A model generated the notes under the pieces. That model did not search any database. It saw nothing but the letters and a program-made list of their open reading frames with translations, and was not told the origin of the DNA. A stretch of 64,000 bases of DNA from Bacteroidales bacterium UBA3834 (GTDB lineage Bacteria; Bacteroidota; Bacteroidia; Bacteroidales; P3). Positions within the stretch are counted from its first letter, which is position 1. The number at the start of each line of letters is the position of its first letter. Made by a program: the position numbers and the translations under genes. Below are positions 7,801 to 16,594 of this stretch, piece after piece. Where the stretch lies: contig DGIA01000022.1 of NCBI GenBank assembly GCA_002392965.1, forward strand, positions 12,458 to 76,457. Direction: 5' to 3'.

Positions 7801-8736
7801 ATGGAACTTAGAAACAAAGTTCGTCATTTCATGAACAACACCATCATACCCCCACTGCGTGCGGGCGACCGGGTGGCGCTGGCGGCACCGGCACGGGCGG
7901 TGAGCCCCGAGGAGATGGCTCCTGCCATCGCGGAGCTGAAGTCATGGGGCCTGCAAGTGGTTGTACCCGAAGGGCTCTACGAACGCGACGGCCAGCTGGC
8001 CGGCAGCGACAGCCATCGAGCCTCACTGATGCAGAACCTGTTGGACGACCCCGACATCAAGGCCATCCTCTGCTGCCGCGGCGGCTACGGCACGGTGCGC
8101 ATCATCGACCGGTTGGATTTCTCCCGCTTTGCACAAAAGCCCAAATGGATGGTGGGCTACAGCGACATCACCGTACTGCACAGCCACATACAACGCACTC
8201 TGGGCCTGCCTACACTGCACGCCACCATGCCCATCAATTTCGGGCCGAAGCCCACAGCCGCCACCGAGAGTCTGCACAAGGCGCTCTTCGGAGAAAAGAC
8301 TGACTACATCTGGGATGCGGACGGCGAAGCATGGACGGCGGAAGGAATAGTGACCGGAGGGAACCTAAGCATGCTATACAGCCTCCTGGGTTCCCGTTCA
8401 CAAATAGACACACGCGGGAAGATACTGCTGATAGAAGACCTCGACGAATACCTCTACCACATCGACCGCATGATGCAGGCACTGGGGCGTGCCAGCATGC
8501 TCGACGGATTGGCGGCCCTGCTGGTCGGCGGGATGACCGACATGCACGACAACACGGTGCCATTCGGCCGCACGGCGGAGCAAATCGTGCGCGAAGCCAT
8601 GGCGGGCCGGGGCTGCCCAGTGGTTTTCGGAGCCCCGTTCGGACATCTGGGCGACAACAACTTAGCCATCCCCATGGGAATAAAAATGCGCCTGGAATCC
8701 AACGATTCAAAAAAATGTCGTATATTTGCACCTTGA
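7801..8736 (+). CDS. ldcA: LD-carboxypeptidase (peptidase family S66)
   Basis: The 311-residue product matches S66 peptidases, serine enzymes that trim the terminal D-alanine from cytoplasmic muropeptide tetrapeptides during cell-wall recycling. The N-terminal domain has LRAGDRVALAAPARAVSP, CRGGYGTVRIID and the nucleophile motif VGYSDITVLH (Ser121). The C-terminal domain supplies LLIEDLDEYLYHIDRMM with the conserved Glu, and PFGHLGDN with the catalytic His. The start at 7801 is preceded by AAGGAG at good spacing, unusual here; an ATG ten codons further in is possible. The stop codon abuts the ATG of the next gene. An alternative family member, MccF, cleaves microcin C7 and cannot be excluded, but the context favours wall recycling. 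Confidence 0.88.
   Translation: MELRNKVRHFMNNTIIPPLRAGDRVALAAPARAVSPEEMAPAIAELKSWGLQVVVPEGLYERDGQLAGSDSHRASLMQNLLDDPDIKAILCCRGGYGTVRIIDRLDFSRFAQKPKWMVGYSDITVLHSHIQRTLGLPTLHATMPINFGPKPTAATESLHKALFGEKTDYIWDADGEAWTAEGIVTGGNLSMLYSLLGSRSQIDTRGKILLIEDLDEYLYHIDRMMQALGRASMLDGLAALLVGGMTDMHDNTVPFGRTAEQIVREAMAGRGCPVVFGAPFGHLGDNNLAIPMGIKMRLESNDSKKCRIFAP
8721..8728 (+). promoter_or_regulatory. -7 element inside the 3' end of ldcA
   Basis: TATATTTG followed by CACC is an exact TAnnTTTG match, eight bases before the ATG at 8737. It would allow the DUF7033 gene and those after it to be transcribed separately on a nearly leaderless mRNA. Confidence 0.45.
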
Positions 8737-10065
8737 ATGCTACTCATACACGTACCCAAACTGACCAACCGCCTAGGCTATACACTCAACGTGCTCCTCA
8801 AGCACGTGCTGCGTGCCGAGTTCGGCATTACCACCGACGACGCTCAATTCCAAGCCTATGAGGGGACCAAATTGTGCTACGGACCGCACCAGATAGCTGA
8901 CGGCCCGTACATCAAGAGCTGCAACCTGCTCTTTGAGACGTCAATAGAAGAACAGGAGCCACGCCCGTTCCAACGCAACGGGCAATGGATGATGTTCCCC
9001 GTCTATGGACACGACACCGACCTGCCCTTCGACCCGCTGGCGGCCACATTCTACATGGTAAGCCGCTACGAGGAATACCTGCCTCATCGCGAGGACGAGC
9101 ATGGACGTTTCGCATCACAGGAATGCCTCGCCGTACAGAGCGGTTTCGCCGACGAGCCCGTGGTGGACCAATGGGCACTGATGCTGCAGCAGATCATCGA
9201 AAAACACTATCCCGACCATACATGGCCCGCACGCCACTACCGTTTTGTACAAACGGTAGATATCGATGCCGCATGGTGCTATCTGCACAAAGGCATTTTC
9301 CGTACCATGGTAGGCACCCTGCGAGACATCTTCGTACGTCACGACCTGCCCGAGGTGGGGCGCCGCATACGCGTACTCCTCGGCCGCGAAAAAGACCCCT
9401 ACGACACCTTCGACTACATTCTGGAGCAATACAAGAAGCGGCCTGGCAGCAAGCTGATATTCTTCACTTTGGTATCAGACTACGACCAATACGACAAGCC
9501 CGCCAACCATCAAAATCCTCATACCCGCGACCTGCTTCAGCATCTCGACGACTACGCCAGCATGGGCATCCATCCGGGATATGACGCATTGGAAGATCCG
9601 AAGGTGGTGGACAACGACACTCGCCGACTGGAAAACATCCTGCACCGCACCATATCCAAATCGCGCTACCATTTCCTGCGTTTGCAGATGCCGAAAAGCT
9701 ACAACACACTCATCCGTGCAGGGTTGAAGGACGATTATACCATGGGCTATGCCGACATCACAGGATTCCGTGCCGGCATCAGTTCACCATATCCATTCTA
9801 CGATCTCGAACGCGACCACGAAACCGAGCTCATCCTGCATCCATTCTGCGTCATGGACACCACGCTGCAGCGATATTTGAAGCTCAGCCCGGAAGAAGGT
9901 TTGGAACGATACAGGACACTGATTGAGAAGACAAAGACGGTAGGCGGAACTTTCTGTTTCATTATTCACAACCAGAACCTGTGCGACCTTTATGGATGGG
10001 AAGGATGGCGCGAAGTGTATGAACAAATGCTCGAGATGGCAAAACCGACAGAACATCATGATTAA
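8737..10065 (+). CDS. DUF7033 / polysaccharide-deacetylase-like protein
   Basis: The 442-residue protein resembles a Bacteroidetes family with an N-terminal DUF7033 region and a C-terminal polysaccharide-deacetylase-like (NodB fold) region. Visible landmarks are TVDIDAAWCY (about residues 170-179), which looks like the DD metal motif of deacetylases. GIHPGYDALEDP (about 278-289) contains the H-P-x-x motif, and FRAGISSPYPFYD is a third. No signal peptide is seen, so it is predicted to act in the cytoplasm. It abuts ldcA and overlaps kdsC by 8 bp, linking it to envelope polysaccharide or lipopolysaccharide assembly. The exact substrate is unknown. Confidence 0.7.
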   Translation: MLLIHVPKLTNRLGYTLNVLLKHVLRAEFGITTDDAQFQAYEGTKLCYGPHQIADGPYIKSCNLLFETSIEEQEPRPFQRNGQWMMFPVYGHDTDLPFDPLAATFYMVSRYEEYLPHREDEHGRFASQECLAVQSGFADEPVVDQWALMLQQIIEKHYPDHTWPARHYRFVQTVDIDAAWCYLHKGIFRTMVGTLRDIFVRHDLPEVGRRIRVLLGREKDPYDTFDYILEQYKKRPGSKLIFFTLVSDYDQYDKPANHQNPHTRDLLQHLDDYASMGIHPGYDALEDPKVVDNDTRRLENILHRTISKSRYHFLRLQMPKSYNTLIRAGLKDDYTMGYADITGFRAGISSPYPFYDLERDHETELILHPFCVMDTTLQRYLKLSPEEGLERYRTLIEKTKTVGGTFCFIIHNQNLCDLYGWEGWREVYEQMLEMAKPTEHHD

Positions 10066-10579
10066 CTACAAAGAAAAACTACAACCGATACGCGCGTTTG
10101 TCTTCGACTTCGACGGCGTGATGACCAACGGGGACGTGTGGGTCTATGCCGACCGCGAAACGGTACGGTGTGGCAACATCAAGGACGGATTCGCCGTGCA
10201 ATATGCCATAAAAAAAGGCTATATTGTAGCTGTAATCAGCGGCGCCACCTCAGCCAGCATCGACAACCGAATGGCCATGCTGGGAGTGGAACAATGCTAC
10301 ACCGGCTGTGGCGACAAGATCAAGACATACGAACGCTTCCTCGCCCAGAACGGACTGCGCGACGAGGAGGTGCTCTGCATGGGCGACGACCTACCGGATT
10401 ACCCCATGCTGAAACGGGCCGGAGTATCTACCTGTCCCGCCGATGCAGCGGTGGAAATCAAAGAGATGGTGGATTACATTTCGCTCTACGAGGGTGGCAA
10501 AGGGTGTGTGCGCGATGTCATAGAGCAAGTGCTTCGCCTGCGGGGCGATTGGTTCCACCCCGATGCTGTGATATGGTGA
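10058..10579 (+). CDS. kdsC: 3-deoxy-D-manno-octulosonate 8-phosphate phosphatase
   Basis: The 173-residue HAD phosphatase fits KdsC, which removes phosphate from KDO-8-phosphate in lipopolysaccharide core synthesis. Motif I is FDFDGVMTNGDVWV with the nucleophile Asp and acid Asp two residues later. Motif II is AVISGATSA and motif IV is CMGDDLPDYPMLKRAG. The family's GxxxKDG element is present as GNIKDGFAVQYAIKKG. It lacks a cap domain, as in tetrameric C0-type HAD enzymes. I chose the ATG at 10058; it overlaps the upstream gene by 8 bp and the downstream RlpA-like gene by 7 bp, so the cluster is translationally coupled. Confidence 0.9.
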   Translation: MINYKEKLQPIRAFVFDFDGVMTNGDVWVYADRETVRCGNIKDGFAVQYAIKKGYIVAVISGATSASIDNRMAMLGVEQCYTGCGDKIKTYERFLAQNGLRDEEVLCMGDDLPDYPMLKRAGVSTCPADAAVEIKEMVDYISLYEGGKGCVRDVIEQVLRLRGDWFHPDAVIW

Positions 10580-11319
10580 ACCTGCGACATACCAGACTAT
10601 TGTGGTTGCTGTGGATGCTGGCGGCATGGCCAACAGCGGCACAAAACTACTCATCGGCCGACACGGTGACGGAATATCCCAACCATGGCACCTTTTACCA
10701 TGACAGGTTTGTGGGAAGGAAAACAGCCAGCGGAGAAGTGTTCGACCAGAACAAATTCACGGCTGCCCATTGGCGCATCAAATTGGGGACCTATATCCTC
10801 GTCACCAATAGAAACACCGGGAAACAGGTAATTGTACGAGTTAACGACCGCTGTCCCAAAAGAGGAGTGATAGACCTCACCCGCCGTGCAGCCTCGGCTA
10901 TCGGCATCCGCGGCTGCCAGCCTGTGACAGTACGTATCCTGCCTAGCGGCTATGAAAGCCGCTGGGCGGCACAGGAGAGCATGTTCGACTCGGTAGCTAC
11001 CCGACCGACCAGAACAAGTCCGACACCAAGCACACAGCCAACATCTTCCGACAAGATTCCCGTTTATACCCCACAAGCAAAAAACACTCCCGGCTACCAA
11101 CTGAACCTGGGCATGGCAGGTTCACATAGCGAAGCCTACACCCTCATCAAGAAACTGCCGGAAGAATATCAAAGTAAAGTGTCCATAGAACAAGTCTCCG
11201 ACGACGACAGCATCAACCTTTTCCTCAACATCAACCTAAGTCGGCAGCATGCCGAGAAATTGAGAGCAGCCCTCAACACCCTTTTCCCCAACACCAGGAT
11301 TGAACCATACGGGGAGTGA
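10573..11319 (+). CDS. RlpA-like septal ring lipid-free protein with SPOR domain
   Basis: From the ATG at 10573 the product is 248 residues, with a signal peptide (LLWLLWMLAAWPTAAQ). An RlpA-like double-psi beta-barrel follows at about residues 30-120: HGTFYHDRFVGRKTASGEVFD, then VRVNDRCPKRGVIDLTRRAA. A low-complexity Ser/Thr/Pro linker leads to a C-terminal SPOR domain (about 175-248: YQLNLGMAGSHSEAYTLIKK and onwards). RlpA proteins act in the cell envelope as lytic transglycosylases on peptidoglycan without stem peptides, and SPOR binds such glycan at the division site. No lipobox cysteine is seen, unlike E. coli RlpA. It closes the ldcA-kdsC cluster. Confidence 0.88.
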   Translation: MVNLRHTRLLWLLWMLAAWPTAAQNYSSADTVTEYPNHGTFYHDRFVGRKTASGEVFDQNKFTAAHWRIKLGTYILVTNRNTGKQVIVRVNDRCPKRGVIDLTRRAASAIGIRGCQPVTVRILPSGYESRWAAQESMFDSVATRPTRTSPTPSTQPTSSDKIPVYTPQAKNTPGYQLNLGMAGSHSEAYTLIKKLPEEYQSKVSIEQVSDDDSINLFLNINLSRQHAEKLRAALNTLFPNTRIEPYGE

Positions 11320-11367
11320 AAAAAGAAAAAAAATTAAACTTTTTTAGGCCAATTAAATAATTATTAT

Positions 11368-11375
11368 TATCTTTG
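11368..11375 (+). promoter_or_regulatory. -7 promoter element of the T9SS operon
   Basis: TATCTTTG followed by CACA is an exact TAnnTTTG match. A T-rich stretch with TTTTTTAGG lies at about 11339-11347, where the -33 element is expected. It is the only strong candidate between the RlpA-like gene and porP and would drive porP-gldKLMN. Confidence 0.6.
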
Positions 11376-11485
11376 CACAATCAAATTTGCAGGCATGAAA
11401 GCACTTCGAATTTGACAAAATAGACATATAAAAGAATAAAAAACAGTCCATTGTGGCGATATTATATAAACAAAAAGGACAACAT

Positions 11486-12511
11486 GTGAGACAAAAAATG
11501 GCGTCATTTTTTGTAATGATGATGCTGTTTTTACCCATCGCCACAGCACAAAACGAGGGTCAATACTCCCATTTCATGTTCAACCAGCTGAGCTATAACC
11601 CAGCCTATGCCGGCAGCTCGGGAGCACTGTCCATCAACCTGCTCTACAACAACCAATGGATGGGCTTGAAATTACAAGCTCCAACATCGGACGGCAAAGC
11701 CGGCGAGACGCCTACCAACTACTTGGCGTCGTTTGACATGCCGGTGAATTTCCTGCATGGTGGCATTGGATTGACATTCAACTCTGAGAAAATCGGTTAT
11801 CACGATAACACGACTATCAATCTGGACTATGCTTTCCGTATCTACTGGGGACGCGGAAACTTGGCAGCTGGCGTTGAATTGAATCTTTACAATTTCTCCT
11901 TCAACACAGAAAGCCTTGTGGGTATCAGTGACTTCACCGGAGACCCGACCAATCCCATCAGCCGTTCGAACGACCCCGCCATCAATGGTCAACAGGCATC
12001 GGACTTCCTCATCGACCTGGCCACCGGCCTCTACTACCAAGTGCCGGGTGAATATTATGTCAGCTTGTCTGTTAAGAACCTATTGGGTTCACATAGTGAT
12101 CAGCTTGCATTCCGCAACACCCGCACACTATACCTCATGGGAGGCTACGAATACACGTTTCCATACAACCCAGCCTTCAAACTGAAGCCCCACATCATGG
12201 CGAAAACAGCGGACTTCTCCATCTTCCAGGCGGAAGCCTCACTGCTTTTCGATTATGAGAACTTCTTCTGGGCCGGCATGGGCTACCGGTGGAACGACGC
12301 CTTTACCTTCCTGGCTGGCATCAACTGGAACTTTTCCAGCCTTAACTGGTTACGCATAGGTGTGGCCTACGACCTGACAACCTCCAAACTGGGTGCCTAC
12401 AAGGTGGGACGAAGCTGGGGTTCACTGGAAATCTTCGCCAACGGCACATTCCGCATCATCGTGCCCAAGAAGCCGCCAACGGTATCCAGAACCACACGTT
12501 TCCTGCTATAA
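11486..12511 (+). CDS. porP: T9SS-associated outer membrane protein, PorP/SprF family
   Basis: The protein has a signal peptide (MASFFVMMMLFLPIATAQ) and then the family hallmark EGQYSHFMFNQLSYNPAYAGSSG. The rest is a run of amphipathic beta strands typical of an outer-membrane barrel. Near the end come GVAYDLTTSKLG and SLEIFANGTFRI, again typical. PorP/SprF proteins partner the type IX secretion machinery and, in some species, anchor or help secrete particular cargo. The start is uncertain: GTG at 11453, GTG at 11486 or ATG at 11498 are in frame. I favour 11486 because it supplies a basic residue before the hydrophobic core. The gene heads the gldKLMN operon, the same order as porP-porK-L-M-N of Porphyromonas gingivalis. 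Confidence 0.88.
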   Translation: MRQKMASFFVMMMLFLPIATAQNEGQYSHFMFNQLSYNPAYAGSSGALSINLLYNNQWMGLKLQAPTSDGKAGETPTNYLASFDMPVNFLHGGIGLTFNSEKIGYHDNTTINLDYAFRIYWGRGNLAAGVELNLYNFSFNTESLVGISDFTGDPTNPISRSNDPAINGQQASDFLIDLATGLYYQVPGEYYVSLSVKNLLGSHSDQLAFRNTRTLYLMGGYEYTFPYNPAFKLKPHIMAKTADFSIFQAEASLLFDYENFFWAGMGYRWNDAFTFLAGINWNFSSLNWLRIGVAYDLTTSKLGAYKVGRSWGSLEIFANGTFRIIVPKKPPTVSRTTRFLL

Positions 12512-12583
12512 ACTCTGCAAGCATTTTATTCAAAAAAGAAACATTTTCGTCAAAAACGCGTTAATAATAAAAATAGTCACAAT

Positions 12584-13945
12584 ATGAAAAAATTTGTTTT
12601 CATTCTCGTCGCCTCGGCAACTTTGTTCTATAGTTGCAGTTCCTCCAATAAGGGAGAGCTTGTTGGCGTGAACGACCGACCCTATTTTGAAGACATCGAC
12701 CTTAAAGGCATGGTGTTCGTCAACCAAGGCAACTACACCATGGGAGCCGGCGTGCAAGGCGTCACCTACGGAGAGCCTGTTCAGCCCCGCAAAATGCAGA
12801 TTGGTTCGTTCTTCATGGACGAAACCGAGATTACCAACAACGAATACCGCCAGTTCGTCTATGCCGTGCGGGATTCGGTGGCACGTCGCATCCTGGGAGA
12901 GGCTGGCATCGACGGTTTCCTTATCGAAGAGGACAAATACGGAGAGCCCCTTGACCCGCCGATTCTCAACTACAAGACCAAGATTGATTATGCCGACGCC
13001 GATGTGCGCCAGGCCTTGATTGACGGAGGCTTCTATATTGTTGACATCAACCACCGCCGTGCGGTTGATGTGTCGAAGATGAATTATGAATATTATTATA
13101 TAGATTATAGTGAAGTTTCCAAGAAAGAGAATGGCATTAATACGAAAAACGAGCATCGCGGAACATCCTTCTCTGTACGCCCCAAAGGTTTGAACAATCG
13201 CTCAAGCCAGATTCAACGCGAATACATCAATATCTATCCTGATACACTGTGCTGGGTACACGACTACACTTACTCTATGAATGAGGACTATAGCCGCAGT
13301 TACTTTTCGTCGCCCGCTTTCGACAACTATCCCGTGGTGGGTGTCAGCTGGCGTCAGGCAAAAGCATTCTGCGTTTGGCGCAGCAACATGCTGAACCAAT
13401 ATCTCGAAAGCATCAACTACTCAACCCTCAACGACTTCCGTCTGCCGACCGAGAGTGAATGGGAGTTTGCCGCCCGCGGTGGTATTGCTGCTCAGAGCTA
13501 TCCTTGGGGTGGCCCCTATGTGCGCAATCCAAATGGGTGCTTCCTGGCCAACTACGAGCCCCTGCGCGGTGCTTATGACGACGATGGCGGCGTGAAGACT
13601 TTGATGGTGGGTCACTATGCCCCCAATGACTATGGCCTGTACGACATGGCCGGCAACGTAAGCGAGTGGTGCTTGGATGCCTATAATGAATCCACTTATC
13701 AGATTGCCAACGCCCAGACTCCTTACTACAACTACAACGCCAAAGACGACGATCCTCTGGCCATGAAACGCAAAGTCATCCGCGGCGGCAGCTGGAAAGA
13801 TCAGAAATACTTCATCCAGGTGCAGACACGTAGCTATGAGTTTATGGACACTGCCAAATGCTACATCGGCTTCCGTTGCGTACAGCCTTATCTCGGCCGT
13901 GTGAAGGGGGACAACCTGCGCACCGCCAGCAACGTGGCCCAGTAA
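12584..13945 (+). CDS. gldK: T9SS ring lipoprotein GldK/PorK
   Basis: The 453-residue lipoprotein starts MKKFVFILVASATLFYSC with the lipidated cysteine at 18. The body is a formylglycine-generating-enzyme (sulfatase-modifying factor) fold: FVNQGNYTMGAG, FFMDETEITNNEYRQF, GVSWRQAKAFCVWR, RLPTESEWEFAARGG, DMAGNVSEWC and VIRGGSWKD appear in family order. In T9SS this fold is structural rather than catalytic. GldK/PorK and GldN/PorN form a large ring on the periplasmic face of the outer membrane. The gene follows porP by 72 bp and precedes gldL by 54 bp, the standard operon order. An insertion around residues 120-225 relative to plain sulfatase-modifying factors is normal for GldK. Confidence 0.95.
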   Translation: MKKFVFILVASATLFYSCSSSNKGELVGVNDRPYFEDIDLKGMVFVNQGNYTMGAGVQGVTYGEPVQPRKMQIGSFFMDETEITNNEYRQFVYAVRDSVARRILGEAGIDGFLIEEDKYGEPLDPPILNYKTKIDYADADVRQALIDGGFYIVDINHRRAVDVSKMNYEYYYIDYSEVSKKENGINTKNEHRGTSFSVRPKGLNNRSSQIQREYINIYPDTLCWVHDYTYSMNEDYSRSYFSSPAFDNYPVVGVSWRQAKAFCVWRSNMLNQYLESINYSTLNDFRLPTESEWEFAARGGIAAQSYPWGGPYVRNPNGCFLANYEPLRGAYDDDGGVKTLMVGHYAPNDYGLYDMAGNVSEWCLDAYNESTYQIANAQTPYYNYNAKDDDPLAMKRKVIRGGSWKDQKYFIQVQTRSYEFMDTAKCYIGFRCVQPYLGRVKGDNLRTASNVAQ

Positions 13946-13999
13946 AAAGACAAAACACATTTAACACATATATAAGCAACCACACAAAAAACAAGTAAT

Positions 14000-14848
14000 A
14001 TGAGCGTCTTAGACAATATCGTTCGCAGTAAAGCGTATAAGAATTTCATGGCCAAGCTGTATGGCATTGGCGCGGCCGTCGTTATCATTGGTGCCTTGTT
14101 CAAAATCATGCACTGGCCTGGAGCCAACCTCATGCTGATTGTCGGTATGGGTACGGAAACCGTCATTTTCTTCCTCTCGGCTTTCGAACCGCCTCACAAA
14201 GAATGGGACTGGAGTTTGGTGTATCCTGAATTGGCAGGAATGGTGGAGGAGAATCCCATTGAGATTGACGAGAACGGCAACCCCATTGAAGTAGCCAGCA
14301 AAGATCCGCTGAGCGCCAAGCTTGACAAGATGCTCGAAGATGCCCACATCAGTCCTGAACTCATCGATCGCCTGGGTCAAGGAATGCAGAATCTGGCAGA
14401 AAGCGCCAATTCGATGAACAGCATGGCCAATGTGACAGCCGCTACTGACAAGTTTGTCAACAATTTGGATAGCGTCGCCGGACAGGCCGGCAAACTGCTT
14501 GAAAGCATGCAGGGTGCCCCCGAGGCCATCTCAACACTTTCCACGATTTATCGCGAGACTGCCGAATCGCTGGGTGGCGAAGTGAGCTATGTGGAAGAAA
14601 TGAAGAAAATGTCGGCCAGCCTGAGCAGTATCAATGCCATGTACGAGATGCAAATCAACAATGCTTCGACACAGATGAATCTCAACAAGGAATTCGAGGA
14701 AAAGATGAGCTCCATGCTCGCCAACTTCACCGATTCCGCCGATGGCATTATGAAGTACAAAGAACAAGTCGATGCCCTCACCCGCAAGGTTGCCGAATTG
14801 AACAATGTCTATGGCAATATGCTGGCCGCTATGCAGACCCGTCTTTAA
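14000..14848 (+). CDS. gldL: T9SS motor protein GldL/PorL
   Basis: The 282-residue protein shows the conserved GldL N-terminus: two membrane helices (about residues 20-38 and 43-62) joined by KIMHWPGAN. The glutamate in MGTETVIFF lies inside the second helix and is the residue implicated in proton use by the motor. A cytoplasmic part follows with EPPHKEWDW and a long helical region (about 105-282) rich in Ala, Ser and Met. In the known complex a GldL pentamer surrounds two GldM chains and converts proton motive force into rotation that powers secretion and, in gliders, motility. It is flanked by gldK and gldM. Confidence 0.95.
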   Translation: MSVLDNIVRSKAYKNFMAKLYGIGAAVVIIGALFKIMHWPGANLMLIVGMGTETVIFFLSAFEPPHKEWDWSLVYPELAGMVEENPIEIDENGNPIEVASKDPLSAKLDKMLEDAHISPELIDRLGQGMQNLAESANSMNSMANVTAATDKFVNNLDSVAGQAGKLLESMQGAPEAISTLSTIYRETAESLGGEVSYVEEMKKMSASLSSINAMYEMQINNASTQMNLNKEFEEKMSSMLANFTDSADGIMKYKEQVDALTRKVAELNNVYGNMLAAMQTRL

Positions 14849-14901
14849 TCCACCACACGTCTAACCAAAACCACGTGTAACTAAAAGAAAGGAAATAGAC
14901 A

Positions 14902-16557
14902 ATGGGTGCAACAAACTGTCCGGAAACCCCGAGACAAAAGATGATTACAATGATGTACCTCGTGTACACCGCTATGTTGGCTCTGAATGTGTCAGCACAG
15001 GTGGTCGATGGTTTCAAGACCGTGGGCTCAGCCATGACAAAGAGCAATGAGAACTTGCAGGTGAAACTCGATGATACATATGCCAATTTTGACCTTGCAC
15101 TGCAAAACAGTAAGGACAAAGTGGAGGAAGACTACAACAAAGCCCAGGAGGTGCGACGCCTGTCAACCGAAATGGGCAATTATATTGACAGCCTTGAATA
15201 TGTGTTGATGGCAAGAATCAACAACACTGCTGAAATTCATCCCGACTTTGACAACCCCAAGGTCAAATACAAAATGTCGGTTGTCAACCCTGACGGATCC
15301 CCCAATTTTGACAGCATCAAGAAAGCCATTGACATTGCTGGTTTCCGTTGGCTGAAAATGGATGAACTCCACGAAAGTACCAATCTCTTCTCTTCGGAGA
15401 ACGGCAAAGGCGGTAAAGGCATCGAACTTAAGAACAAAATAATTGAGTACAAGCAAAAAATCAAAGAGATTCTTGGAGAAGATTCAACAAGTTTGAACAT
15501 CGCCCTCAATGTGGAAGGGAAGGTACTGGATCCGGACAACAATCCTCAGGAATGGGAAATCGTGAGTTTCAATGAAGTGGTTTCTGGTTCTGCACTAGTC
15601 ACATTGACCCGACTGAAAGCCGAAACCATGAATGCCGAATTCGATGCCGTCAATGCACTTTACAAACACGTGAGCAAGGGTGACTTCAAATTTGACCAAA
15701 TCGCCATGATTTCCAGGCCAAAATCCACCTATATCGTACAGGGAGGTGTTTATGAAACCGATATCAACGTGGCAGCATATGACTCCAAACAGCACTTTAC
15801 AGCTACTGTCAACGGCCAACAGCTCAATTCCAACGACAGCGGTTCAGTACATTACCGCACTGTGTGTAATAACCTCGGCGTACAGCGCATCACTGGTATA
15901 GCATATGTAACCAATCCCGATGGCGGTACACAGGAATACCCAATTAGCGACAACTACTTCGTTGCCAAGCCCGTAGCTGTCGTTTCTCTTGACAACATGC
16001 AGGTGCTTTATGCTGGTATCGACAACCCCATCACCGTTTCAGTTCCCGGCGTGGATAGTCGCAATATCAAAGCCTCTATTCTTGAAGGACAAGGCACACT
16101 CACTCCTAGTGAAGGTGATGGAAAATACATGGTTAAACCCACCCCCGGAAGCAAGAAGATGATTATCGGAGTGGATGCTGTCATCGACAAAAAGTCATCT
16201 CGCATGGGAGCTCCTACATTCCAGGTAAAACCCATCCCCGACCCCGTCATTACCGTTGGCGGTTTCTCCAACGGTGCGAAAGTGTCGCGTTCCAATTTAG
16301 CTTCCGGAGCCCAGGTCGTGGCACGTGCCGGCGAAGGATTCACATTCAAGATCCCCAAAGGAACCATCCGTGTGATGAGCCTGGAGGTGTTCGTGGGCAA
16401 CAAGCCCTTCCCTTCCAATGGCAATATGCTAGACCCCGAAGCGTTGTCAGCCATCAAGCGTGCCAACCGTGGCGACAAAGTATATGTTGATGCCAAAGTC
16501 ATGATGCCCGATGGTATTCCTCGGACCAGCAGTTGCATCTTGACTATCTCCAAGTAA
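14902..16557 (+). CDS. gldM: T9SS motor shaft protein GldM/PorM
   Basis: This 551-residue protein starts with the invariant GldM N-terminus (GATNCPETPRQKMITMMYLV) and has one membrane helix at about residues 14-34. The large periplasmic region begins with a helical domain (about 45-230), followed by beta-rich domains (about 230-551) including FVAKPVAVVSLDNMQVLYAG and DNPITVSVPG. GldM dimers pass through the GldL pentamer and span the periplasm to contact the GldK/N ring, transmitting motor torque. Length is in the usual range of about 510-550. The gene lies 53 bp after gldL and 37 bp before gldN. Confidence 0.95.
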   Translation: MGATNCPETPRQKMITMMYLVYTAMLALNVSAQVVDGFKTVGSAMTKSNENLQVKLDDTYANFDLALQNSKDKVEEDYNKAQEVRRLSTEMGNYIDSLEYVLMARINNTAEIHPDFDNPKVKYKMSVVNPDGSPNFDSIKKAIDIAGFRWLKMDELHESTNLFSSENGKGGKGIELKNKIIEYKQKIKEILGEDSTSLNIALNVEGKVLDPDNNPQEWEIVSFNEVVSGSALVTLTRLKAETMNAEFDAVNALYKHVSKGDFKFDQIAMISRPKSTYIVQGGVYETDINVAAYDSKQHFTATVNGQQLNSNDSGSVHYRTVCNNLGVQRITGIAYVTNPDGGTQEYPISDNYFVAKPVAVVSLDNMQVLYAGIDNPITVSVPGVDSRNIKASILEGQGTLTPSEGDGKYMVKPTPGSKKMIIGVDAVIDKKSSRMGAPTFQVKPIPDPVITVGGFSNGAKVSRSNLASGAQVVARAGEGFTFKIPKGTIRVMSLEVFVGNKPFPSNGNMLDPEALSAIKRANRGDKVYVDAKVMMPDGIPRTSSCILTISK

Positions 16558-16594
16558 TGATTACTCTTAATAAGAAAACTAAAAAAATAAGAAT

